Assembly (NCBI GenBank): GCA_030549775.1 | Contig: CM060177.1 | Coordinates: 53,632,638 to 53,696,637, forward strand | Length of the DNA stretch: 64,000 nt | From: Tamarix chinensis | Lineage: Eukaryota; Streptophyta; Magnoliopsida; Caryophyllales; Tamaricaceae | Direction of reading: 5' to 3' | Shown: piece by piece, positions 47,784 to 60,059 of the stretch | Layout: each line of letters starts with the position of its first letter | Position numbering within the stretch: the first letter of the stretch is position 1 | Translations under genes and position numbers: made by a program | The notes under the pieces: model-generated | Database searches by the model: none | What the model was told of the DNA's origin: nothing | Seen by the model: only the letters and a program-made list of their open reading frames with translations

Positions 47784-50634
47784 TATAATACCCCAAAATT
47801 TAGGATCAATGTTTTTTTGTTTAAGTAACAGTGTAAAACAAATATTAACAGATATTACCACCATAATTGACATAATTATGGCTTATATACCATTCTTACA
47901 TCAATTACAAGGTAACAAAATTTATAACTTAAAACATAATAAACATAAAATGAGGAAATATTCATAAAAATAGATAAATATTTTAGAGGCTAACTCTAAA
48001 TACAATATTAAAATATATAATGGAGTAATTTAGAATAAGAGTCTTAAAAGGTATCTAGGTCAAAACAAAGATCTGGATGACATAACTCTTCAATCCCAAC
48101 CCTATAAATATGATCACTCCTCCCCAATTAAGGCATCATAAGCACCATAATCTTCAATTTTGTCCTCAATAACCTACATAAACTCAACTAGGTTCTCTAT
48201 TTGTGTGAATGAGCAACACTCATGAAAGGGATTATCAGTATGCTATGTACTTGGTAAGGTAAAAATACATCCATAAATAGGATTAAAAATAAAATAAATA
48301 ATATGGGAGCATAATTAAGCATGTTAACATAGTGTAAGAAAATACTAATTTTGAGAATTTTATCATTAGTTACAATTATACTCCATTTTCTTAATTATGC
48401 TAAGATTAGAGATCCTCTATTTACAAATCGATTGAATTATTCGAAGGAACTCTTCGGGAAAAACACACCTCATCTACTCTTATCATCTGGTGGAGTGGAC
48501 CCAACATTTCTTTCCACAATTCTTAAACTAATGGAATATTTTGAAGAACTTCTTTGGGCCAAAATATTTTGGCATTCTATAATTGTCTAGTTGAATGGAC
48601 ATAATACTTTGGTGTTAACTCATGTATTCTTTCACTTTATGTGATTAATATCTTATTCGTTATTATTTACCTCAAGATCATATTCTAGTTTACATTGAGC
48701 CTAGGAACCCTGTTATTCTTAAACTAGTGGAACGGTCTTGAGAACTTCTCTAGGAAAAACACACATGAGCCATTATTATCGTTTAGTACAATGGACAAGC
48801 AACACCTCGACCCCAGCTCATATAATATTTCCCTTGAAGTAATTAGTATCTTATTCAATGTGATATTTCTCAAGTTCCTCATACATATAAATATGTAGGC
48901 ATAAAAATTACATAATATATCCTAACTTATTCATTTGAAACATATAAATCACAACTACATGAATATTGATACACTTCTTTAAGGAAAGGGCCTTCCCTAT
49001 AAAATCCTAACTTTCATGAGTCAACCATAACTTCTAACCTGGTCATCATTTTTATCACCAAATTCATTACACGTCCTTAAAATATTATTATTCATGACTT
49101 AACCAAAAATAAATATCTAACTCCAACATCTTATACATGCGATAATAGTCTATCCTTAAGGTTACTACTCATAATTTCCCACAAAATTCTAATTTCAAAA
49201 ATTAAGCATAATTTTTTCCATATGACTCATATGATCACCAAATTATACACATATTCTTAAATTTCCAATAGTAATAATATATCCTAAAATGAAGGTATAA
49301 CTCAAACATTTCAAACATGTGATAATGAGCTCACCCTTGAAGAATTAATATTCCCATTGTAGTCATTTTCCTTATTTATTGACCTTAATTCATTCATTAT
49401 CACTCCAAATATTCTAGAAAAGGTATTTGATACATTTATAACTATTTCACACATTTAAACACTAAAGATTTTATTTTAACCCATATTAACCAAAATACTC
49501 ATCCACTAGCCAAAAAGTCCATTTTGACTAAAACCTATGAGTCGTGATATCAATGGTTCTCAACTTCCAATATATCATCTTGATACTAATTAACAACATC
49601 ACTTAAAATAATTCCATATCTTGAAAACCCATATTATAATACCAAATGTCACATGATAAGAATTAGGGTTACAAAGCTAGTTTCATCGCAACAATAACAT
49701 TCAAGGTCATGCTCTTCACATATTCTCACTTTCTATATATTCAATACCACATCATCAGAACATAACATTATAAACATAAAAATATCATCATAATAGTATC
49801 AAACAAGATAAATCATTTAAAAATACATATTGTACTCATAAAAACCTAGTTACGACATACATCCTTACCAAAGTGTATTTATTTTCTATGCATATATAAT
49901 CTAAGATACCTTATCCGAGACTACGAGAATAACACCTAAGAATTAATAAAATTACAAAAAATTAGAGCTCATGGAAAAAATCAAGTAAAGATAAGGCAAA
50001 TGAGTGTGGAAAGAGGAAAAAGAACTTAAATAAACCCAGCTATGTGCTTTTGTGGGAATTTGTTTAGCAATGAGGGAAGCAACAACACTTGATGCCATTT
50101 CTACAAAAGGGGGAAAGGAAATAGGTGTCAAAGAAAGGGGAGGATGTGGTGATGGACTCTATAGCTAAGGGTGCTATGGTGGTTTGGGCCATATCAAAGA
50201 TGAAGGCTATAGTGTGGAGGGGTTATGCTAGAGGGTGAGTTACGAAGGTTGCTACCAAATCTGATAGGGGTAAATTGTGGTGATTGATGTATGTAATGGG
50301 GGAACAATGGTGATGAGGCTCAATGCTAAGGTTCTTGTTGAAATGTTGAGGTAAGAATAATGGAAGAGAAGGAAGAAAGGAAGAAGGCTTCGATGTTCTT
50401 GCTTATCGATGATGGAATAGGAAAAAGAGGAAGAAATAAAAGAGTTTGTGCATGTGGTTTGCAACGGAATCAAAGGTGTGAGGACGTATTTATAAAAGGG
50501 GAGGGTGAGGTGTACAAGGTGTTGAATCAATTGAGAGGTTGAAGTTTAGGGGTGTTAGTGTAGGTTGGTTTTCTAAGAGAAGGTTAGGGAGAAAGGGACG
50601 AATTAGTGGTGTAGATTAGAGTGTTGGTGTAGTT
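47784..50634 (-). repeat. 5' LTR of element C, truncated
   Basis: Plus-strand left end TATAATACCCC. It carries dyad units from about 48413 to 48790 (six, degenerate) and the GACATACATCCTTACC block near 49857. On the minus strand a TATA-like TTTATAAATAC is near 50487. It stops at 50634, where LTR F begins, before its own start sequence; the rest is probably beyond element E. Confidence 0.72.
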
Positions 50635-52836
50635 TGTAACAAACCCAATTAATGAACCAGAAAATTTCATTCTCATGGTAATGTGGAAGCATTTGAGAAG
50701 CAAAAATGGGGAATTTTACCACCAATATTAACCATGATAGAGCTATGATCATCACCTAACCCATGCTTGATGCAAGTTAAAAGAGAACAACAAAAAAAGA
50801 AGATGCATGCTCATAATATTAATATAACTGAAATATGATAACAAATTTGAGAACAATAATATAGATAGGAAGAGTATAAGTATTTACAAAATCAAAATAG
50901 AGGAAAAAAAGATAAGATTTTAAATAATAGGAAGAACAAAAATATCCCAATGTAGTGGGTAAAACAACTCTAGTAAGTTACCCAAACTCTCAAGCATAAA
51001 TATAAATCTTCAACCCCAAGAAATGGCCAAGTACTATCTCCCATCATCACTCATAACATATTCTAACTAAGAATCATACCCTTACTTATCTTCCTATACT
51101 CCCTGAACCAGAAGTTGGATCATGACAGTGACAACACAAGTGTAGTATTAGTATAATGAAGTACCGATAACATAAACTGCCAAAAATATTATAAGACTCA
51201 TGCAACACATTAACGTCACATTATAGCATGGTGATAAGCATACAAATATAAAATTAACACTTAGGCTCATGTTAGTAATACAACAAGGTATGCTTTCATG
51301 GAAATCATAGAAGAATAGTGATACAATAATTGCATCACAATCCACACAATGTAAACCATATTATAATTCTTCCTTTAATTATCACATAATTTCTAGTTGT
51401 TAAGATAGTTCGTTTGACCATACCTAGTTCTCTAGCATGAAGAAAAGGCATGGCAGCAAATAAACATAATAGGATACCAAACCCACCAAATGAGGTCGGA
51501 ATACATTGAAGGGGCTTTTCTCCAAGGATACTACACCCACCACATGTGGTTAAAGTACATCAATGGGTTTTATGCTAGGATACCTCTCACACCACAACTC
51601 GAATGCCTCTGTCATAAGGGATAAAAAGTCTCGATACAACACCCACCTAAGCAATGGAAAATAAAAATTTCTAGGAGGCTTGTATAAGGATACCTTACCC
51701 ATTTGAACTAAACATTGATACCATGCAAGCCTACCATAGTATAATCTTTTACCTCAAAGATATGCACATACCCCCAACCAAATGCAACCTGGTAGAGAAT
51801 AAAATAGGTATTGAGTGAAAAATATAAACCATTGGGCAACCCACACACTGAATCCCTATTAACCATAAATCAAAAAAAAGAAAGAAGAACAAAACACAAC
51901 TCAAGTTTTTCTAAAAAAATAGAATTCCAAGGGAAATGAAGCTAAATTCTTCAGCTTTTCTCAAGCTTAAGACAAAAGAGGGAAAATAAGGCTAAAATTA
52001 GATGAAGAAATAAGGGATAATAATTTGACTATAGATGGGAAGAAAGAAAGAGGAAAGCATATGTTTCCCAATAAAAAAGAAAATGGAGAAAAATGAAGGA
52101 ATTTCCAACACTTATGAAATTTTCCACAATGAAAAAGGGGACAATGAGCAAGTGCAGGTGGTGAAAATTGAAATGAATCAAGAATTGAGTATTTAATAGG
52201 GAGACCTAGTTGACATCTATTAGAGAGACAGATAAGACTGGTATGATTGAGTGAGGGTAACCGTGTGTAAGAGAAACACTTGATGAGGTGAGTGAGGTTG
52301 AGTGTAGTTAGAGAGGGAAAAAACATAGAAGGTTGGTGAGTTAGGAAGGATGGACAAGAAGTCAAACATGTACCCTAATTTCCATAAGAGAGAAAGGAAA
52401 GTGAGGAATAAGGGAAAAGGTGAGATATACCTCAAAAAGTGGTTTTTAGGAAAATTTAACTAAATAAAATCATAGAATGATCTAAATAATATAAAAATAA
52501 TCCCAAAATACCAAAATATTCTCACTAGACAAATAGATTCAAATTAGAAGTTTTTATACATATTAGAAATATATTCCAATCAAAAATTAGAAAAGGATAT
52601 AAAGTTGTAGGATAACTAGTCTATCAGTTTAAGCAAACCAATCGATTGGTTCATCAATATTAAAATTATCAATCTTCGAGCATACTAGTCGATTGATTAT
52701 GCAAGCTAGTCAATTAGTATGTGTGAAATTAAAATTTTTATTATAATTTCAAACCCTTTTTGAAATCACAACTAATTTATTTTGTATAAACATAATTTTA
52801 TACACATTTTGAAAGATTTTAGATTGGGGTATTACA
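50635..52836 (-). repeat. LTR F (3' LTR of element E)
   Basis: Plus strand starts TGTAACAAACCC and ends TTGGGGTATTACA, 2202 bp. It contains a 16 bp perfect palindrome AACCAATCGATTGGTT at 52636-52651 among four related motifs (52617-52722). It matches LTR fragment I in inverted orientation. The dyad units are not clear here. Confidence 0.78.
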
Positions 52837-54215
52837 ACACTACCTCTTTAATAGAGACTTCATCCCCAAAGTTCATAAAAAAAATATTATTGTAAGCTAA
52901 AAACATAAGAAAAACCTAAGCCATCAACCACAAGGAATAGAAAAAAGGTTAGTACATAAGAATTGGTAATACCCCTTAAAAGAGATGACATTACTGATGC
53001 AATGGACCTAAACAAAAAAATTTGGATACATCCTCTTGATCTCCTCCTTAGATTGCACAGTGGCCACCTTTGCTCCATGATGGGACCGTAACACCTTTAC
53101 TAGTGGAATGACCTTTTAATGCATCTCTTGAGTCTTAGTGTTAAGAATCCTCAGCAATTGCTCCTCATTAGACAATGCTTCATTAAGCACAATCGACTTC
53201 GACTGAATGATGGGTGATGGATCTACCATATGGCTCCTCAACTAAGAGATGTGGAAAAGGTTATGCATTTGTAAAAGCTCAATAGCTAAGGTGAGATGAT
53301 AAGTAACCTCTCTAACCTAATCTAAAATCTCTTACGAGCAATATACATTGGGATAAGTTTACCCTTTCTACCAAAGAGCTTCACTCCCTTGGTAGGTAAA
53401 ACCTTAAGAAGAACTTGATCACCCACCTAAAATTCATCTTCCCTCCTTCGTAGATCTGTAGAACTCTTCTATTTATCCTAGGTGACTTCATCCGATCTCA
53501 AATTAGCCAGATCTACCTGGTAGTGTCCACTATCATCTCTGGTCCCAACACAACTGTGTTGCTTGAGTAGCTCCAACATAGGGGACTATGAAACCTTTAT
53601 CCATAGAGTGCCTTGAAAGATGTCATCCTTATGCTTGTATGATGATTGTTGTTGTTAAAGAAATCTACTAAGTTCAAATGATCCTCCTAAATACCTTGAA
53701 ACTCAATGACATCTGCTTGAATCATATCTTCTAAAGTCTAAAAAATACACTCAATCTAAACATCTAAAATGGTGTGGAAAGTAGTACTCATCTTTAGTAT
53801 GTCCCAAAATATGCTTACAAGTTTTGCTAGAATTATGATAAGAATTTGGAATCTAGGTCAAACACAATGCTTATGGGTATTCCATGGTACGACACTATAT
53901 GCTTCCTATAAGACTATCCATCTACTCCATACTCTAGGTCAACTTCATTGGTATAAATACTATACACGTAGTCAACAAGTCAATTACCACACATATCAAA
54001 TTCAATCCACTACGGGTCTTCAATAGTCCAACCATGAAATCCATCAAAACGCTATCGCCATTCTACTCAAGCACCTCCAAAGGATGAAGTAACCTTGCTA
54101 GACTCTTGTGCTTAATCTTGACCTTCTAACACGTCAAGCATCAGGCTATAAATTCTACAACATCTTGACTGATATGCGGACACAATAGATCCACTTCAAA
54201 TCCTAGTGAAACTCA
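52837..54215 (-). pseudogene. element E integrase remnant
   Basis: On the minus strand the integrase core block (VLMDFMVGLLKTRSG, CVVIDLLTTCIVFIPMK) lies near 54050-53940. The C-terminal and chromodomain-side part follows to about 53000. Frames change several times. The zinc-binding part is partly present near 54100-54200 before LTR G interrupts. Confidence 0.7.
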
Positions 54216-54805
54216 TGTAATACCCAATAATCCTATTTTAGGAATTAAAAATAAAATAAGGATTATAAGGTAAGATTTAATTAAATATACCATTTTTTAT
54301 AAAATAATGATATTATAACAAAAATAATTAAAGCTAGAAAGGAGGGAAAAATGTAAGGATCAAATTTGTGGAGGCTAGAATAAATTACCAAACTAATATA
54401 AATTTTAAGTAAATTATAATAATAATAATTTGTAAATTAATAAAAAATAATTATTTTTTATTACTAATTTTATTATTCCTAAAACACCCTAACCATCTCA
54501 CCTTTTTTTTTCCTTTATCCTTTTTCTTCCTTTTCATTTTCCTTTCTTCCTTTTTCTTCTTTTTTTTTTTTTATCCCCTCCGTCATCAGACTAGGCGCCG
54601 CTAGCGTAGGCCAACTCCTCCTCCCCCTCCTCTCCTTTCCTTTCTCTCTTTTAGCCCACTTCCCTTCTCTCTTTTTCCTCGTGGGGCCCATTTCCATCCA
54701 CGCCCCATTTTTTCCCTTTTTATCCATTTCCTTTTCCCCTTCTTCCCTTTGTACCCCTGTCTTCAACCTTTTGTGAATAAATATATCTAGCATGGATGCT
54801 TTGCA

Positions 54806-54813
54806 TATATAAA
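54806..54813 (+). promoter_or_regulatory. TATA box of LTR G
   Basis: TATATAAA followed by a CTCTCTCTCCCC leader, at the place equivalent to the LTR1 TATA box. Confidence 0.55.
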
Positions 54814-57064
54814 TCTCTCTCTCCCCTCACCTTCCCCTCATCTTGATGTATAAAGTGTAAAGCCAGCACTGCCCCGCATTGGTCTCCATCCTTCTACAAC
54901 CCCACCACCCCACCTAACCCCTTGTGACCCTGCCCTATCCCCTAGCTGTGGAAGCTACGCCAGTCTGCATACTGGCTGGCAGCCAATGAACCCTCCCCTT
55001 ATCTTCATTTATCCATTTCTCACATCCTCCAACATTCTCCCCTATTCATACCCCCTGCTCCTCTAATTCATCAATTTTCTACCACTCAAGAAAATTCCCT
55101 ATCCCCCTCCAACCTTCTCTATAGTCGTTACCACTGCCATTGCTACACTACTCCACCATCGCCACACCTACCCTTCCTCTTCCCTGCACCACCCTTCACT
55201 GAACAAGAACTCCCCTACCCCTAACTCTCTTTCCTGTTCTCTCCCAACTTATGCAAAGTGAGCTTCCTTTTTTTCACCCATCTTCAAAACTAGCATGGCC
55301 TTGCACCTCCACCACCACAACAACTACCACCTCCTCTACCCCCTTCCTGCCTAAAAATCCTCCACCTACCTTCCTACACCACCAATTCTCCTTTCTCTTC
55401 CCTCCTTCCTCCTCCTTTTCTCTCCTTCTTTCTTGGGCACCACCACCACTATCGTGAGAAACCACCCCCACCACGACGACCCCCCTCTGACCTAGATGCC
55501 TTACTACCCAAAAAAATATAACTTCCCTCCCCTTTTCTAATCCTTAAATTCCTCCTTTTCTATCACCACCACAACCATAACCTTGTGCCATTACCGTGCG
55601 CCACCACCGCTACCACCCTAGGCTACTATTCCCTCTCTAGTTATGCATTTAACCATTGTGTTGATTTAGTATATTTTATTTTAAATATTTTTCTATTATT
55701 AAAATTATTATTATTATTATTATTATTAATCTTATTACTAATATTTAGTTAGGAAAAAAATAAAAAGGAAAAAGAAGTAGGAAGAAGGTTTAATAATTAA
55801 TGTTCTATTTCTTATAGGTTGTGATCAAAGCCTTCCCGTAAGGAGGTATAGGATTTGTGCACCAAGCCTGGTATCTTATTAGGTAAGGATATGGTTAAGG
55901 CTTAGGTTTGCTATGATTAATGTGCTTATGGGTGTAATAATGTGTGTTATGTGTTTATATTTGAACACGGACTAACTATGTGTGTTGTGCAGCTTAGTAT
56001 GTTGTGTATGATTTATGATATATGTAATATGGGTGATATGACATGCTCTTATGTATGGTTGTTTTGGGTTGACATGCATGCTAGGAGTCCTTACGTGGTT
56101 TTATGAGGTTTTAGGGATTTAAAAGATATAATGAGGGTGGAGTGAGTATTAAAATGTGGGGAAAAAGCCTAAGTATATTGTGACATATGGGAGATAAAAT
56201 AATGGAAGAATATAAAAAAATGAAAAATGAAAATAAAATTTTATATGGGAAGTGTAAGTCTTGCATGGGGTGATTAGTCTTTACATGGGGGAAAAGATTA
56301 TGTGGAAAAATTTAGTTTAAGGTTTAAACATGGGGAGGAAAGAGTAGTTTGGGTGATTGAAGTCTTTGAGGAAGAGATAGTACTGGGGTTGTTGGGAAGT
56401 GTTCATGGAAGCCTAACTAGGGTTTGGGGGGAACCCTAAATATAGTGTGATTTGAGAGAGATTATAGAGGGTTGGTTAGAATTAGGATTGAGATTAGGAG
56501 GGTATCTTATAAAGGGTGTGATTCAAGTGGAAGGGAGGGTGGAGTATGTGTGTGTGTGAAGGGATGGTGAAAAATATAAGAGGAGTATTAGGGTTTTAGG
56601 TGGCTAACTAAGCTTTCTTTATCACACATGGAATATGGAGAGTATGGTTATGATTCTTTGAGTTAGTTGAGTAGAGTGATGGATTTGGAATCAAAGGGTA
56701 GTATGGGACATATATGAAAAAGAGGGGTTAGGGCCTCATAAGCCAGATTAGGATTTCCAAAGGAAAACTATAATAGGTGATGGTGAACATAGTTGGAGAA
56801 TGGGAGAGTGGGCCTTGACCCACATATATGGGGACTTTTGGATTCTTGGTGAGCAGGGGGGAGGTGAGAAAGAAGTCTTAGAGTCTTAGGGAGTGCAGAG
56901 ATCCCAATTTATAGGATGTGGTTATTCAGGAAGTTTGGGGTGGAAGAGTCAGAAATGGAAGTCCACTAGGGGCATGCATATCTTGTAGCGAATTACTTAT
57001 TGAATAATACATTAATAAAATACTAACCATTTAATGTGGAAGACTATTGAGTTGGACCTAGACC

Positions 57065-57410
57065 AATCCACCGGTGAGAATAGTGGCTCGATGCATTTTG
57101 CCTTAGAGGTCGATCCACCGACGAATAATAGGGCCATATGTGTTTTTCCTTGGAGTGTGTTATGATCCACTGAGTATAATGGTGGAGGATCTCAAGATAA
57201 AAAAATCAAAACTTGGATGATAACAAATCATGGAAAAATAACTAATTACTTATAGTAGAATACCATGTGATTTGGGGCTAGACCGATCCAGTAGCAAAAA
57301 TAGTGGCTAAAAACATTATGTCTTTGATTCTGATCTACCTGTAAATAATAGTGGCCATAATCAACCTACCCTGGGTGTATTCTGATCCATTGGCTACAAT
57401 AGTGGGGTTT
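57065..57410 (+). repeat. dyad-repeat units of LTR G (degenerate)
   Basis: GATCCACCGGTGAGAATAGTGG near 57066, then weaker copies near 57113, 57170, 57286, 57340 and 57390, at about 50-60 bp steps with one longer gap. Confidence 0.75.
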
Positions 57411-58029
57411 TTGTACTCGCATGGATATAATTAAAGAGATGTGTAGAGATGGTGTTCATGGCCCAAATTTTAATAATGGTGATTAATCGAAATGACTTAC
57501 TATATGAATTATTTACCTTTTTCATGTTATGCTCTTTCTTAGCCATATGGTTACCATACTTAGTACGTAGCATAATGATTAATCCTTTTATGGGTGGTGC
57601 TCATTCCTATGAGAAGTGACCCCTCCTTAGTCTGTGTAGGTAAGGGATGATGCCTATAATGATTTTGATACTTAGTATGCGTTGGGCAGGATTGAGTGTT
57701 GATCTATTGTACCTGGTGTGGGGTTCGAGAGGTTTCTCTCTAGACTTATCATTATCTATTTTCCTATCATTTTTATTTCCCCTGTAATCGGCATTGTTTG
57801 TAGTTAATTTCCATTCTATATTAACTCTAACATTTGTGTACGCTAGTTTTATTTATGAAATATAGAACTACTATGGTTTTCATTAATTATACATGTTAAT
57901 AATTTTAGTTCCTCTAGCCTTTTGTGGTTAGTAAGATATTGGCCAAGTGTAATCTTGTACTAATCATGGTAGTAGCACCTCCATTTGTTTTTTGATAAGT
58001 AAGAAATTTTATTACTTTCAAAATAGAAA

Positions 58030-58497
58030 TTACAAAGTAGCAGAACATTTAATACAATTAAGAAGTGATAACCATCTAGCATACTTAGCATGAAAACTAT
58101 GGTGCACTATCCTCCTGGAGACATTTATAATTATGATTCTTAATAGCATATAATTCTGTCTAGCCCTATTCTAAAACAACCTAAGGTTCCTTTCATGCCA
58201 AATAGTAGCAAGGTAATAAACAAACAAAGCTCCTAAAATGTGTTTTTTCTTTGATGCCTTTCAAGATCTTGTAGTTAAGGGCTTTACTTCATGTTCCCAA
58301 CCAAGAATCAGGTCACTTCTACCACCAACCTTCCTGATATGTTTCCAAATAATGGAGGTATTAGGACAAAACAGAAACAAGTGCTCTCTAGTCTCCATCT
58401 ACTACTGACAGAAAACACAACTTTGTTCCACCTCAATACCTAGATCCCTCAACCTGGCTTTAGTTAAAAATCTGTTCTTCCATGAAAGCCATGTTCT
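58030..58497 (-). pseudogene. LINE ORF2 C-terminal part with zf-RVT domain
   Basis: The minus strand reads WLSWKNRFLTKARLRDLG, then CVFC followed by two adjacent stops (TAG TAG) inside the zinc-binding region, then ETREHLFLFCP and a tail with IWHERNLRLF, ending at a stop at 58032-58030. This is the Cys/His domain (zf-RVT) that follows RT in plant LINE ORF2. The double stop and at least one more TAG show it is a pseudogene. Its N-terminal continuation is at 63720. Confidence 0.85.
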
Positions 58498-58529
58498 CAC
58501 TACTACGAAAATGAAAAATAATAACAGGA

Positions 58530-58800
58530 CATTAATAACGGTAGTTTGAAAACTATTGTCAAACGCGTAAAAATTAATGCGCGAGGCAATTTTGCTAATG
58601 GTTATAGTTCAAAACCATTATTAAAAGGGCAAAGTTAAAATTTTCACGAATGTTTTAAAAATGGTTCATGTAAAATCGTTATTAAAAGAGGTTTTAATAA
58701 CGGTTCATACAAGAACCGTTGTCAAAAGTATAAATGTTTTAAATTGTTATTAAAACCTCTTTTAATAATGGTTCTCTCAAGAACTGTTATTAAAACTCCA
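58530..58800. repeat. left subterminal repeats of the CACTA element
   Basis: Repeated AATAACGGTT / AACCGTTATTAAAA motifs, at least eight copies in alternating orientation, partly paired as hairpins (for example 58693-58727). Confidence 0.85.
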
Positions 58801-58839
58801 AAACAAACTTTTATTTCGCTTAGTTCTATTTTGTGCTAA

Positions 58840-59110
58840 AAATTTCAGACTCTCTGCACATTCATTCTCTTACTCTCCTTCTCCTTGCAAACTCTCACAC
58901 CACCAAACCGTGCACCACCACTCCGACACCTCTCAAGTAAGGGAAACCCTAGCTCCGCCAACTCTCCACCACCACCTGTCAGCACATCTATGATTATCTT
59001 ATTGCATCTCCACCATCTTACTTGGTTGTTTGCTTGTATGTGTTGTCAATGTTCCAAAGCTAGCTAGCCAGCACTTGTACCTTCATCCTCCATCGTGTTT
59101 GTAGGCCCTT
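58840..59110 (+). promoter_or_regulatory. C/T-rich leader region of the CACTA element
   Basis: Pyrimidine-rich sequence (CTCTCTGCACATTCATTCTC and similar) directly after the subterminal repeats looks like a plant 5' UTR. It may be the leader of the transposon gene. A 60-residue ORF here (58885-59067) is not conserved in any way I recognise. Confidence 0.4.
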
Positions 59111-59701
59111 GCCTCTCTCAACTTGCTCGTTGTTATGTTTGTAGCTAGCTCACTTTATGTATGTGTTTGTTCTTCCTCGCGTAACTTTTTATCTACTTAT
59201 ATATATATATGTATATATATAAATTCATGCATGTTGCTATAGGGCTACGTTTGTTTGTTATTGAAAAATTACGGTTTGTCGTTTGAAAATGTGTTGTTGA
59301 ATGTGTTGGTTGAAAATGTTGATGTTCGTTGTTGAATTTGTTGCGTTCTTGTTATATATTAACAAATGCATGTGTTGGCCGAGACCTTAACATATATATA
59401 TAATATGAATGTGAGTGTAGAGTTATATACATTTTCACTCATAAAAAACTATATATAATATATAAATACTATATATATATATATATACATTTTCATTAAT
59501 AAGTATAGGACCCTAGCAATAAGATATAGGGAATGTCATATAATGAAATAAAAAAATATTTTACATATGCACATCATAAAATGAAAATTTTAATTAGAGA
59601 TGGATATGTTAATGATTGCTATTTGATGAGGATTAAATAGATATAGAAAATAAGGAATATATAAAAGTGAATAATTAAATAGAGAGAAACAATTGCGTAC
59701 G

Positions 59702-59750
<49 letters not shown>

Positions 59751-59911
59751 TAATATGATTTATATATTATGGTTTAATTACAGTTATCTAGGTTTTATTA
59801 TAATAATGTACGGTTAATTATCTAGGGTTAGAGTTAGGGTTTATCATTTATTATGGTTAATTAGGGTTAGGGTTAGTATTAATATCCTTTTAGAAACATG
59901 TTAGCATGATT

Positions 59912-59949
<38 letters not shown>

Positions 59950-60059
59950 AGCATGATACATTTAAGATTAATTCTTTCTAAGCATGATTCGTATCGAAAA
60001 TATAATGGTACATTATACTCAATAAATAACATTCTAACATTATTTATTTATTTATTTTT
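59111..60059. other. AT-rich non-coding part of the CACTA element
   Basis: Probably a long first intron or spacer between leader and gene. It holds an (AAT)n tract at 59701-59755, a (TA)n tract at 59914-59945, shorter TA runs near 59196 and 59470, and telomere-like TTAGGG pairs near 59823-59872 that are too short to be a telomeric block. Confidence 0.6.

Larger units (their letters stand above)
32880..50634 (-). mobile_element. element C: Del/Tekay-like chromovirus, interrupted by two LTR insertions
   Basis: On the minus strand: 5' LTR (50634-47784, truncated), PBS, gag, protease, RT, RNase H, integrase, then a shortened 3' LTR (34203-32880). Without the inserts (34501-39316 and 40926-45116) its internal region is about 4.6 kb, close to the 5.0 kb of element B. 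Pol fragments on either side of each insert continue each other when compared with element B. It is related to element B but clearly diverged. Confidence 0.8.
50635..54215 (-). mobile_element. element E: chromovirus, 3' LTR and integrase end only
   Basis: The 3' LTR (LTR F) is at 50635-52836. On the minus strand the purine run AAAGAGGTAGTGT directly precedes the LTR start, so the internal 3' end adjoins it. Only about 1.4 kb of internal sequence is present before LTR G cuts it at 54216. The 5' part lies outside the window. It is inserted in the 5' LTR of element C. Confidence 0.72.
54216..57987 (+). mobile_element. LTR G, plus-oriented, cut near its 3' end by a LINE
   Basis: Starts TGTAATACCCAATAATCC. 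It has the same layout as LTR1: AT-rich start, C/T-rich block (54500-55620), ATT repeats (55694-55730), AG-rich part, dyad units, and a block near 57590 matching the TTCATGGGTGCTGCTCATTCC block of LTR1. It reaches the GGTAGTAG block about 130 bp short of the LTR end and is replaced by the LINE 3' end at 57988. The left flank ACTCA (54211-54215) would be the target copy. Confidence 0.75.

Noticed and set aside
51967..52435. Ser/Phe/Leu-rich minus-strand ORFs in LTR F
   Set aside because: AG-rich LTR sequence read backwards; no signal of coding constraint.
47784..52836. Reading 47784-52836 as a single 5 kb LTR shared by elements C and E
   Set aside because: A full LTR terminus of its own (TGTAACAAACCC) occurs at 50635, and the left part ends without an LTR start. 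Two LTRs, one cut by the other, explain this better.
54515..54793. Lys/Glu-rich minus-strand ORF
   Set aside because: Reverse reading of the C/T-rich block of LTR G.
55251..55474. Pro-rich plus-strand and Gly/Val-rich minus-strand ORFs
   Set aside because: Same pyrimidine-rich block of LTR G; mirror-image low-complexity translations.
59823..59872. TTAGGG-like repeats suggesting an interstitial telomere
   Set aside because: Only a few imperfect copies; plant telomeres are TTTAGGG, and the stretch is too short.
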